Below, in pieces: positions 26,151 through 34,678 of a stretch of 64,000 nucleotides of DNA. The translations under genes and the position numbers were made by a program. The stretch covers positions 124,001-188,000 of the forward strand of contig NZ_BNBM01000009.1 in the NCBI RefSeq assembly GCF_014655715.1, in the 5' to 3' direction. The DNA is from Streptomyces lanatus. GTDB lineage: Bacteria; Actinomycetota; Actinomycetes; Streptomycetales; Streptomycetaceae. Each line of letters begins with the position of its first letter. Within the stretch, counting starts at the first letter, position 1. Below the pieces are notes generated by a model. It saw nothing but the letters and a program-made list of their open reading frames with translations. It did no database searches and was not told where the DNA came from.

Positions 26151-26193
26151 GCGGGCACGGTATCCCGCACAAGGTCACAAACCCGGCATATCG

Positions 26194-27996
26194 TCACCCT
26201 GTGGGCTCCAGTTGGGCGTCCCGCCGGACCAGCGCCGCATAGCGCCCGTCCCGCTCCAGCAGCTCCTCGTGCGTACCCCGTTCGGCGATCTGCCCGGAGT
26301 CGAGGACCACGATCTGGTCGGCGCCCCGGATGGTGGACAGCCGGTGCGCGATGGTGACCGTGGTGCGGTTGGCGGACAGGGCGTCGATGGCCTCCTGGAC
26401 GGCGTGCTCGGTACGGGTGTCCAGGGCGCTGGTCGCCTCGTCGAGGATGAGGACGGGCGGATCGCGCAGGATGGTGCGGGCGATGGCCAGGCGCTGCTTC
26501 TCCCCGCCGGAGAAGCGGTATCCGCGCTCGCCGACGACCGTGTCGTAGCCGTCGGGCAGGGACGCGATGTGGTCGTGGATCTGGGCCGCGCGGGCCGCCG
26601 CGTGCAGTTCCTCGTCGGTGGCTTCCGGCTTGGCGAAGCGCAGGTTGTCGGCGACCGTGGCGTGGAAGAGGTACGTCTCCTGCGAGACGACGCCGACCGC
26701 GCGGGCGAGGGTGTCGAAGTCGAGGTCGCGTACATCGACCCCGTCGAGGGTGACCCGGCCGCCGGTCACGTCGTACAGCCGCGGTACGAGATGGCCGAGC
26801 GTCGACTTTCCGGCGCCGGTCGGGCCTACGACCGCGAGGCCGGCGCCGGCGGGGACGGTGACGTCGATGCCGTCGAGGATCGGGGTGCCCTTCCCGTCGT
26901 AGCGGAACTCGACGTTCTCGAAGCGGACCTCGCCCTTGACGCGGTCGAGGTGGACGGCGTCCTCGCGCTCGGTGATGTCGATCGGCAGGTCGAGGTACTC
27001 GAAGATGCGCTGGAACAACGCGAGCGAGGTCTGGATCTGGACGCCGGTGGACAGCAGGCTGACGGCCGGGCGGAACAGGCCCTGCTGGAGCGAGACGAAG
27101 GCGACGATCGTGCCGATGGAGACCTGCGGGCCGCCGAGCTGGAGGGCCGTGCCCGCGGCCCAGTAGATGAAGGCGGGCATGGCGGCCATGACGATGGTGA
27201 TGACGGCCATGCGCCAGCGCCCGGCCATGTTCGAGCGCACTTCCAGGTCGACGAGCTGCTCGGACTCGTCGGCGAAGGCCTTGGTCAGCGAGTCGGAGCG
27301 GCCCATGGTGCGGCCGAGCAGGATGCCGCTGACGGAGAGCGACTCGGTGACGGTGGCGGCCATCGCGGCCATCTGCTTCTGGCGCTGGGTGGTGATCTTC
27401 TTGCGTTCGTTGCCGACCCGGCGGCTGATCCAGACGAAGACCGGCAGCAGGAGCAGCGAGACGACCGTCAGCCGCCAGTCCAGGGCGATCATCGCGATGA
27501 TCGTGGCGACCACGCTGGTGAGGTTGGAGACCAGGGACGTCGCGGTCGAGGTGACGGTCGCCTGCATGCCGCCGATGTCGTTGGCGATGCGGGACTGGAC
27601 CTCGCCGGTGCGGGTGCGGGTGAAGAAGGCGAGCGACATGCGCTGGAGGCGGCCGTAGACCGCGGTGCGCAGGTCGTGCATGACGCGCTGGCCGACCGTC
27701 GTCGAGATCAGGGTCTGGAGCACGCCGAAGACGCTGGTCAGGACGGCGCTGAGGATCATGCCGAGCGCGAGCAGGCTGAGCAGGCCGGTGCGGCCCTCGG
27801 GGATCGCGACGTCGAGGATCGCCTTGAGCAGGAACGGCGTGGCCACGCCGACCAGCGACGCGGCGCCGACGAGGAGACCGACGACCGCGAGGCGTCCTCG
27901 GTACGGACGGAAGAGTCTCAGGATGCGACGCACCTGCCGCGGCTGTTCCGGCTGCGCGGCGGATGGTTTCCAGGTGGGTTCGTGGTCGGGATGCAT
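26194..27996 (-). CDS. ABC exporter, fused membrane and ATPase domains (multidrug type)
   Basis: A 600-aa half-transporter. Six membrane helices lie in residues about 30-320, and the ATPase domain follows with intact motifs: Walker A GPTGAGKST at 391-399, signature FSGGE at 495-499, Walker B VLILDEATSALD near 515 and H-loop TIAHRLSTI. It is expected to homodimerise. Divergent from a MarR-type regulator with a 9-bp inverted repeat between them, so it is probably a MarR-controlled drug or toxin efflux pump. Confidence 0.92.
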   Translation of the reverse strand: MHPDHEPTWKPSAAQPEQPRQVRRILRLFRPYRGRLAVVGLLVGAASLVGVATPFLLKAILDVAIPEGRTGLLSLLALGMILSAVLTSVFGVLQTLISTTVGQRVMHDLRTAVYGRLQRMSLAFFTRTRTGEVQSRIANDIGGMQATVTSTATSLVSNLTSVVATIIAMIALDWRLTVVSLLLLPVFVWISRRVGNERKKITTQRQKQMAAMAATVTESLSVSGILLGRTMGRSDSLTKAFADESEQLVDLEVRSNMAGRWRMAVITIVMAAMPAFIYWAAGTALQLGGPQVSIGTIVAFVSLQQGLFRPAVSLLSTGVQIQTSLALFQRIFEYLDLPIDITEREDAVHLDRVKGEVRFENVEFRYDGKGTPILDGIDVTVPAGAGLAVVGPTGAGKSTLGHLVPRLYDVTGGRVTLDGVDVRDLDFDTLARAVGVVSQETYLFHATVADNLRFAKPEATDEELHAAARAAQIHDHIASLPDGYDTVVGERGYRFSGGEKQRLAIARTILRDPPVLILDEATSALDTRTEHAVQEAIDALSANRTTVTIAHRLSTIRGADQIVVLDSGQIAERGTHEELLERDGRYAALVRRDAQLEPTG

Positions 27997-28087
27997 GGGC
28001 TCCTACGGAGGTGTGGCGATGCGGACGGACGGTCGCGCGGACCGGGCTGTGCGGACATGCGGTCGCGCGGACCGCTGACGGAGCTTA

Positions 28088-28116
28088 GCTCATTGTTACC
28101 TATACTCACAATGAGC
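28088..28116. promoter_or_regulatory. MarR-type operator between exporter and regulator genes
   Basis: GCTCATTGT (28088-28096) and ACAATGAGC (28108-28116) form a perfect 9-bp inverted repeat around an 11-bp spacer containing TATACT, a good -10 hexamer. The element sits 22 bp before the marR ATG and is AT-rich against the genome background. MarR proteins bind such palindromes and regulate the divergent gene; binding here is inferred. Confidence 0.75.
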
Positions 28117-28138
28117 CTGGTCCTGATATTGTTCCCGC

Positions 28139-28588
28139 ATGACCACCCCCGATCCCGACGGCCCGCTCGCCGAGCAGCTGCTGCGTTTCACCCGCCGGGT
28201 ACACCGGATCCAGAAACGGCACCTCCAGGAGTGCGGCCTCGGCGTCACCCCGGCCCAGTCGCGCCTGCTGCGCACCCTCGCGCACTATGACTCGCCGCCC
28301 CGGATGGCCGACCTCGCCGAGCGCCTGGAGGTGGTCCCGCGCGCGGTGACGACGCTGGTCGACGGGCTGGAGGCGAGCGGAAAAGTACGACGGGTGCCGG
28401 ATCCGACGAATCGGCGGGTGATCCGGATCGAGCTCACCGAGGACGGGCGGGGGGCGCTGCGGGAGCTGCACGGTGCGCGGCGGTCGGCCGCGGAGGAGAT
28501 TCTGGCGCCGCTGACGGACGGACAGCGGGCGGTGCTGGGCGAGCTGCTGGACGCGTTGATCGACGGGGGCGGGGAGCGGCGCTGCTGA
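28139..28588 (+). CDS. MarR-family transcriptional regulator
   Basis: A 149-aa protein with a winged helix-turn-helix at about residues 35-105 (VTPAQSRLLRTL, RMADLAERLEVVPRAVTTLVDGLE, and the wing RVPDPTNRRVIRIELTEDG). The C-terminal helix forms the dimer interface. Divergent from the ABC exporter at 26194 across a perfect inverted repeat, so local repression of exporter and self is likely. The inducer is unknown. A strong hairpin terminator follows the stop. Confidence 0.9.
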   Translation: MTTPDPDGPLAEQLLRFTRRVHRIQKRHLQECGLGVTPAQSRLLRTLAHYDSPPRMADLAERLEVVPRAVTTLVDGLEASGKVRRVPDPTNRRVIRIELTEDGRGALRELHGARRSAAEEILAPLTDGQRAVLGELLDALIDGGGERRC

Positions 28589-28599
28589 GCGGGAAAAGG

Positions 28600-28639
28600 C
28601 CGCGGCCACCGCTCCGTATGGCTGGAGGGGTGGCCGCGG
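28600..28639. terminator. Strong bidirectional terminator hairpin
   Basis: CCGCGGCCACC (28600-28610) pairs perfectly with GGTGGCCGCGG (28629-28639), and inside it CTCC pairs with GGAG, giving 11 plus 4 base pairs. It lies in the 69-bp gap between convergent marR (stop 28588) and dctA-like (stop 28658) genes. Confidence 0.85.
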
Positions 28640-28657
28640 GTCCGGTCGTACGGGAAG

Positions 28658-30049
28658 TCAGCCGGCCTCGGCGGCCGTCTCCTTCTTGAGCTCCGGCTGC
28701 TCCGGCTTCTTGAGGTCCGGCTGCTCCGGCTCCTCGTCGTCCAGTTGGACCACGATCTCCCCGTCCAGGACCTTCCTCGCCCGCTCCCTGTCCAGCGCGC
28801 CCTCCCAGCGGGAGACCGCGAAGACGGCGACGCAGTTTCCGAGCAGGTTGGTGACGACACGCATCGAGTCCATGATGCGGTCCACGCCGAGCAGCAGGGC
28901 GACGGCCCCGGCCGGGATCGCGCCCAGCGAGGACGCGGTCGCGGACAGGGCGAGGAATGCCGAACCGGGGATGCCCGCCATGCCCTTGCTGGTCAGCATC
29001 AGCACCAGGACGACGGTGATCTGCTGACCGAGGCTCAGGTCCACGCCCACGGCCTGGGCGATGAACAGCGTGCCGATGGACAGGTAGAGGGACGCTCCGT
29101 CGAGGTTGAAGGAGTAGCCGGTCGGCAGCACCAGGCCCACCGCGTCGTCACGTGCGCCGGCCTTGCGCAGCTTCTGCATCACCCGGGGCAGCACCGACTC
29201 GGTGGACGCGGTGCCGAGCGCGAGCAGCATCTCCTCGCGGATGTAGCGCAGGAACTTCCACAGGCTGAGCCCGGTGACCAGCTTCAGGGCGACCCCGAGG
29301 AGCACGATGAACAGCGCGGCTGCCAGGTAGCACAGGACGATCAGCTTGCCGTAGGTCTCGATGACGCCGAGCCCGTAGTTGCCGATCAGCACGGCCATCG
29401 CACCGAACACCGCGATCGGTGCCAGTCGCATCACGAAGCCGACGATCGCGAAGATGATCTCCTGCGCCTGCTCGATGGCGGGCAGCACCTGCGGCACCTT
29501 GGTGTGCCCGAGATGCAGCAGCGCGGCACCCACCAGACAGGCCAGCACGAGGACTTGCAGGAGGGAGTTCTCGGCGAAGGAGCCTATGAAGGAGGTGGGG
29601 ATGGCCTCCAGTACGAACTCCGTCGTCGAGGGCAGATGCCCGCCACCGGTCTTCGCGTCGACCGCCGAGGAGTCGAGCGAGGACGGGTCGACGTTCATGC
29701 CGGACCCCGGCTGCACGATGTTCGCGGCGAGCAGGCCGATGACCAGCGCGAGCGTGCTCGCGACCTCGAACCAGATCAGGGCCTTCAGACCGATCCGGCC
29801 GAACGCCTTCAGGTCACCGGCCTTGGCGATGCCTATGACGACCACACAGAACACGAGCGGCGAGATGATCGTCTTGATCAGCCGGATGAAACCGTCGCCG
29901 AGCGGCTGGAGATCCGCTCCGAAGCCGGGCCACAGCTTCCCGACGACGATTCCGAGCACAAGCGCGCAGGCGACCTGCGCGAACAGAGAGGTACGCAGTG
30001 TGCGTGCGACGCGTCGCGGCAGGGACGGTGACGATACGGACGGCGGCAC
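28658..30049 (-). CDS. dctA: DctA-type cation:dicarboxylate symporter
   Basis: A 463-aa membrane transporter of the dicarboxylate/amino acid:cation symporter (DAACS) family. Motifs include LIKTIISPLVF, the serine-rich loop GTASTESVLP, the PTGYSFNLDG cation site and the hairpin SKGMAGIPGSAF. The start is GTG at 30049, which follows AAGGAG by 5 bp; the longer reading to 30163 is unlikely. The charged tail repeats EQPDLKKPEQPELKK, an unusual Pro/Lys/Glu extension. It should import succinate, fumarate and malate with cations. Confidence 0.9.
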   Translation of the reverse strand: MPPSVSSPSLPRRVARTLRTSLFAQVACALVLGIVVGKLWPGFGADLQPLGDGFIRLIKTIISPLVFCVVVIGIAKAGDLKAFGRIGLKALIWFEVASTLALVIGLLAANIVQPGSGMNVDPSSLDSSAVDAKTGGGHLPSTTEFVLEAIPTSFIGSFAENSLLQVLVLACLVGAALLHLGHTKVPQVLPAIEQAQEIIFAIVGFVMRLAPIAVFGAMAVLIGNYGLGVIETYGKLIVLCYLAAALFIVLLGVALKLVTGLSLWKFLRYIREEMLLALGTASTESVLPRVMQKLRKAGARDDAVGLVLPTGYSFNLDGASLYLSIGTLFIAQAVGVDLSLGQQITVVLVLMLTSKGMAGIPGSAFLALSATASSLGAIPAGAVALLLGVDRIMDSMRVVTNLLGNCVAVFAVSRWEGALDRERARKVLDGEIVVQLDDEEPEQPDLKKPEQPELKKETAAEAG

Positions 30050-30235
30050 GGGTACTCCTTGGGGACGGCGGCACACAGAAGCCCCTAGGGACGGTGGGAC
30101 TTCTGCCATACGGAAAGCGGATTCCGTGCCGATCACTCTGCGGGTGATGATGTCCTGACACAAGACCCCCGTGTTGCATCCGTGTAAATCACGTCCCGCG
30201 CATCACATCCCGGTGACACGTCGCACACACCCACC

Positions 30236-31834
30236 TCAGCAGCGGCTGCGATCCTCCGTCAGTACCCCTTGGACGCTGGTCAGCGAACGGTCGTAGCAGC
30301 CGTCGGAGCCGTACGACCGATAGCGCTCGCTCGTCGTGCCGACCGCGTGCCGTTGATCGCGCGGGACGTTCAACGTCCATGAGGCGTCGCCCTCGACGGT
30401 GTCATCGAGCCACGACCACGCGGTGTGCCGTCCGTCCCGGGTCAGGACGACCGAGGCGCGGTCACCGAGAGTCAGCTCGGTGCGCAACCGGTCGCCCGCG
30501 CCGATGGCGATGGAGCCGTCCATCGTGTACGTCCGCTGGGTGCGGGTCGTTCGGGCCGGTCCGCGTCCGTCGACCGTGACCGACTGGTCGTCCGTCCAGG
30601 TGGCGTCGAGGGCGTCCAGGTTCTCGCCGTCGGTCCAGCGGTGCGCGGAGTGGTTCGCGAGCGACCGGCGCACGGTCGTCGTCACCCGGCCGTGCGAGGT
30701 GTCGACGTACCCGGAGACGGTCAGCCGATGACCACCCTCCGTGTCCACGCGATGCTCCGAACCGGGCGTGTACGTCGAGGAGTTGGCGAGGTCGCCGGCC
30801 CGGTGCCCGGTGAGCCCGCCGGTGACGTGAGCGCTCTTGGCGTCCTGCCATACGAGGACGTTCACGGGTGCGCTCCAGCCGCTCTGCCCCTCGGGGACTC
30901 CGACGACGGAGACCTCGACACGGTGCGTGCGGCCGTCGTTGAGGAGGCCGGCGAACGGCGTCAGGTCGTATTCGATCGGCTTGACGTCGAAGGCGCGCGG
31001 GCCCGGAGTGACGTACCAGAGGAAGGGGTTGGACCAGCCGCCGGTCCATACGTGCGGGAACGGCGCGGCGATGCCGGCCAGTTGACCGTCGACCTTGATC
31101 TGCACCTCGCGGTAGGGGCCGCCGGTGGCCTTGCAGGAGTAGGGCGCGGGGTCGGGTGCCGACAGATACCAGAACTCCTCGCAGCCGCCGCCGGAGCCGG
31201 TGGCGTACACCTCGGCGACGACGCGTTCGCTGTTGCGCGGGGTGGTGAGTGTGCCGTCCTGGAGGGTGAGGACGCGGTCGGGGGTCGCGGCCGGGCGGCC
31301 TGCGTAGAACGTCAGCGTGACCTTGACGTCGATGATGCCGGTGTAGGTGTCGTCGACGACGTTCCCGATGAGCATCTCGACGTCCTGGCCGCTGCGGAAG
31401 GTGTCGCTGTAGCGGGTGACGTCCTTCTCCACGGACCACTCGATGCCGTCGGGTGACGGCTCGGGCGTCGACGTACGGAAGATCTCGGCCCCGCCGATGT
31501 GCAGATAGCCGAGCCTGTCGTACTGGCGTCCCTTGACCTTGCCCTCCATCCGCAGCACCACCTTGCTCCAGCGGTCGCCGCAGCCTTCGGGTGGTGTGTA
31601 GGTGCCCTTGTAGGGGGTGAAGTCGCGGAACTGTGCCTCGGCGACGGTGACTTGGCAGGACTTGCCGGGCGGCTTGCCGATCGGCGGGGCGGCGGTGATC
31701 GGGTCGTGCCAGTCGGTGCCGAACTCGGCGGGCACATCCGCCGATCGGGCCGGGGTCGCCCCGAGCAACGAACCCGCCAGAAGGGCCGCCCCGGCCACTC
31801 CCGCGAGCATGGACATGACGAGCTGTCTCTTCAT
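30236..31834 (-). CDS. Exported peptide-N-glycosidase A (PNGase A)-type amidase
   Basis: A 532-aa secreted protein with signal peptide MKRQLVMSMLAGVAGAALL and cleavage near ARSA. The mature N-terminus (GKSCQVTVAEAQFRDFTPY) and later LGYLHIGGAEIFRTSTPEP and DVTRYSDTFRSGQDVEM match the plant-type PNGase A family, which releases N-glycans from glycopeptides. C-terminal Cys pairs (GCYDRSL..DRSRC) suggest disulfides. It lies 51 bp after the L,D-transpeptidase gene in the same direction. Bacterial members are less studied than the plant ones. Substrate is inferred from family only. Confidence 0.8.
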   Translation of the reverse strand: MKRQLVMSMLAGVAGAALLAGSLLGATPARSADVPAEFGTDWHDPITAAPPIGKPPGKSCQVTVAEAQFRDFTPYKGTYTPPEGCGDRWSKVVLRMEGKVKGRQYDRLGYLHIGGAEIFRTSTPEPSPDGIEWSVEKDVTRYSDTFRSGQDVEMLIGNVVDDTYTGIIDVKVTLTFYAGRPAATPDRVLTLQDGTLTTPRNSERVVAEVYATGSGGGCEEFWYLSAPDPAPYSCKATGGPYREVQIKVDGQLAGIAAPFPHVWTGGWSNPFLWYVTPGPRAFDVKPIEYDLTPFAGLLNDGRTHRVEVSVVGVPEGQSGWSAPVNVLVWQDAKSAHVTGGLTGHRAGDLANSSTYTPGSEHRVDTEGGHRLTVSGYVDTSHGRVTTTVRRSLANHSAHRWTDGENLDALDATWTDDQSVTVDGRGPARTTRTQRTYTMDGSIAIGAGDRLRTELTLGDRASVVLTRDGRHTAWSWLDDTVEGDASWTLNVPRDQRHAVGTTSERYRSYGSDGCYDRSLTSVQGVLTEDRSRC

Positions 31835-31885
31835 GGCCGGTGTTCTACGGGGAGTTGGGCATCCGCCGCAATGAGGCCTCCCGCG

Positions 31886-32626
31886 TCAGCGTGAGCGATT
31901 CAGGTCGGCTCTGTCCCCCATGACCACCACAGGCTGCCGATGCGGATCGAGCGTGCGCAGCAGGTACCGCATCGCCGATTCGGACACGCTCACACAGGCC
32001 GACGTACCGCTGCCGTGGTCCATGTGCAACCAGATGCCACCGCCCTTCTCCTCACCGTCGGGGCGGGTGGGGTCGTTGGGCGGGGTGCCCTTGACGCGGT
32101 TGTAGTCGATGGCGATGACGTAGTCGAAGTCGTGCCAGTACGGCTTCGCCCACCAGCGCGGGGCGGCGAAGGCCGCGGAGTGCGTGTACGGCAGCCGGGA
32201 CCCGGGGTCCTTCCGTACGCCGCCCGCGTCGCTGAGCGTGAACACGCCTACGGGGCTGCGGTTGTCGCCCTCGTGGTGATCGGTGGTCCAGCCCTTCCTG
32301 CCGTTGTGCGCGGGCCAACCGCGGGTGCGCTCCCAGGTCGTCGCGTGCTTGGTGTAGAGCACGACCCTGGAGTCCGGGGAGTCCTTGCCGGCGCCGTAGA
32401 CCGCGACGACCTGGGTGGAGCCGGCGGGGATGCGTCGCTGCCAGCGGTCGTCGATGTCCGGGATACGGGTGCGATCAGGGGCGGCGGCCGGGCGCGTGGG
32501 GGCGGGTTCGCCTGTGCGCGCGCTTCCTGCGCCGTGCTGCCCGGCGTCACACGCGGTCAGGGTCGTCAGCAGGGATCCGAGGACCGCCGTCACGACCAGC
32601 GCACGCCATGCTCCGTAGTTCCGCAC
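31886..32626 (-). CDS. Lipoprotein L,D-transpeptidase-like (YkuD family) protein
   Basis: A 246-aa lipoprotein with signal and lipobox TTLTAC. The mature domain has the YkuD-like order: VVLYTKHATTWERTRGW, NRSPVGVFTLSDAGG, then the active-site segment HMDHGSGTSACVSVSE containing the catalytic cysteine. The usual SHGCIR signature is changed to SACVSV, as in a lipoprotein subgroup. It may crosslink or trim peptidoglycan. The GTG at 32626 is chosen because it gives a normal signal peptide; the ribosome-binding site is weak. Confidence 0.75.
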   Translation of the reverse strand: MRNYGAWRALVVTAVLGSLLTTLTACDAGQHGAGSARTGEPAPTRPAAAPDRTRIPDIDDRWQRRIPAGSTQVVAVYGAGKDSPDSRVVLYTKHATTWERTRGWPAHNGRKGWTTDHHEGDNRSPVGVFTLSDAGGVRKDPGSRLPYTHSAAFAAPRWWAKPYWHDFDYVIAIDYNRVKGTPPNDPTRPDGEEKGGGIWLHMDHGSGTSACVSVSESAMRYLLRTLDPHRQPVVVMGDRADLNRSR

Positions 32627-32827
32627 CGCTCCATGGTGGCACCGGGCCCGGCCCGCGGGCCGGAACTGAGCGCCGTCGCGGAAAACCGTTTGCGCCCGGC
32701 CACGCTGCGACGCGAACCTGTCACGGTTTGCTGCCACCGCCGAGCACTGCCCGCTCCGCGCACCGGCCACCATCCGACCGCCGATCTCCAACTCCTCCCC
32801 CACACTTACACGAGCCACTGGGACGTC

Positions 32828-34678
32828 ATGCAGATTCAAGACCTTCCGTATCCCGACCCGGGTGTGCCGGACGCACGCTCAGGTCCCCGATTCCTGTGGT
32901 GGCTCTTCAGGAACCAGCTGGGCGGCCAGTTCAAAGCCCTGGCCTGGGGCCTGTTGCACTTCCTGTCCGTCTGCGCACTGCCGTTCTGCGTGGGTGCCGC
33001 CGTACAGGCCGTCGTCGACCGCTCCGGCTCCCGACTCGCCCTCGCGGGCGGGCTGCTGGTCCTGTGCGCCATCGGGAACGCGCTCGGCGACACCTTCCTG
33101 CACCGCACCGCCGTCACCAACTGGATCACCGCCGCCGCCCGCGTCCAGCAGGTACTGGCCCGCAAGACCGCCCAGCTGGGCTCGGCGCTGACGCGGCGTG
33201 TCGCGGCCGGTGAGGTCGTCGCCGTCTCCACCGGTGATGTCGAGAAGATCGGCTGGTTCGTCGAGGCCTGGTCGCGGTTCACCGCGGCGGCCGTCACCGT
33301 CGTGGTGGTCTGCGTCGGTCTCGTCGTCTACCAGCCCGCGCTCGGTGTGGTCGTCGCCGTGGGCCTGCCCGTGCTCGCGGTCTCGGTGCTGCCGCTGCTG
33401 CCGCGCGCGACCCGGCGGGCAGACGTCCAGCGCGAGAAGGCGGGCCGCGCCACCGAGCTGGCCTCCGACACCGTCGCCGGACTGCGCGTCCTGCGCGGCA
33501 TCGGCGGCGAGGAACTCTTCCTCGACCGCTACCGCAGCGCCTCACAGGAAGTCCGCCACGCCGCCGTACGCAGCGCCAGGATGTGGTCCCTGATCTCCGC
33601 GATCCAGGTGCTGATGCCGGGACTGCTGCTGATCGCGGTGGTCTGGCACGGCGTCCATCTGGCCCGTGAGGGCCGGGTCGGCGTCGGCGAACTGGTCGCC
33701 GTCTACAGCTCGATCATGCTCCTCACGTATCCACTTCGACACTTCGAAGAGATCGCCATGGCCTACTCCTTCTCCCGGCCCTCGGCCCGGCGCGCCGCGC
33801 GCGTGCTGTCGCTGGAGCGGGCCACCGACACGGGTGGGTCACGCGACGGTTCCGAGCTGCCGTCCGGGGACCTGTACGACCCGGCCACCGGACTGCTCGC
33901 CCCCACCGGCCGCCTCACCGCCGTGGTGTGCGGTGACCCGGACGCGGCGGGGCGGCTGGCGGAACGGCTCGGCGGACACCCCTCGGAGGAGGGCACTCCG
34001 GTGCTGCTCGGCGGCGTCCCGCTCGACGAGTTGCCGCTCGACTCCGCCCGTACGGCCGTCCTCGTGCAGGACAAGGACCCGGTACTGCTCTCCGGCACCC
34101 TGCGCGACCTGCTCGACGTGCCCAGGTCGGGCGGCGTCGGCGCCGAGGAGGCACTGGCGGCGGCGCAGTGCGAGGACGTCCTGGCCGCGCTGGTCCAGGG
34201 CTCGCTCGACGCCGAGGACCCGATGGACGCCCGGATCACCGAGCGCGGCCGGTCCCTGTCCGGTGGCCAGCGCCAGCGCCTCGCGCTCGCCAGGTCACTG
34301 ATCACGGACCCCGGTGTGCTGGTCCTGGACGAGCCGACCTCGGCCGTCGACTCGCACACGGAGGCACGGATCGCGGAGGGCATGCGCGACCTGCGCTCCG
34401 GACGCACGACGGTCGTCTTCACCTCCTCGCCCCTGCTTCTGGACCACGCCGACCGGGTGGTCCTCATCCACGAGGGCGAGGTCGCGGCGGTCGGGGTGCA
34501 CCGCGAACTGCTGCACGCCGAACCGCGGTACCGGGCCGTGGTGACCCGGGAGACGGACGAGGAGGCGGCCTTGCGCGAGGCGCCGTCAGGTGAAGGCGCT
34601 GACCGCGCACGAGTGCGCCCGGGGTCCGCTCTCAATGACGTACTGAAGGAACTGGAAGAAATCGAGGAGTCGGCATGA
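32828..34678 (+). CDS. ABC exporter subunit A of heterodimer (degenerate Walker A and H-loop)
   Basis: A 616-aa half-transporter with six helices (about 40-305) and an ATPase domain. The Walker A position reads CGDPDAAGR (368-376) instead of GxxGxGKS/T, and the H-loop reads FTSSP (531-535) instead of a histidine. The signature LSGGQ (477-481) and Walker B VLVLDEPTS are intact. Its stop overlaps the start of the partner gene at 34675 (ATGA). Together they would form one working ATP site (partner Walker A with this signature) and one dead site. The substrate is unknown. Confidence 0.9.
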   Translation: MQIQDLPYPDPGVPDARSGPRFLWWLFRNQLGGQFKALAWGLLHFLSVCALPFCVGAAVQAVVDRSGSRLALAGGLLVLCAIGNALGDTFLHRTAVTNWITAAARVQQVLARKTAQLGSALTRRVAAGEVVAVSTGDVEKIGWFVEAWSRFTAAAVTVVVVCVGLVVYQPALGVVVAVGLPVLAVSVLPLLPRATRRADVQREKAGRATELASDTVAGLRVLRGIGGEELFLDRYRSASQEVRHAAVRSARMWSLISAIQVLMPGLLLIAVVWHGVHLAREGRVGVGELVAVYSSIMLLTYPLRHFEEIAMAYSFSRPSARRAARVLSLERATDTGGSRDGSELPSGDLYDPATGLLAPTGRLTAVVCGDPDAAGRLAERLGGHPSEEGTPVLLGGVPLDELPLDSARTAVLVQDKDPVLLSGTLRDLLDVPRSGGVGAEEALAAAQCEDVLAALVQGSLDAEDPMDARITERGRSLSGGQRQRLALARSLITDPGVLVLDEPTSAVDSHTEARIAEGMRDLRSGRTTVVFTSSPLLLDHADRVVLIHEGEVAAVGVHRELLHAEPRYRAVVTRETDEEAALREAPSGEGADRARVRPGSALNDVLKELEEIEESA

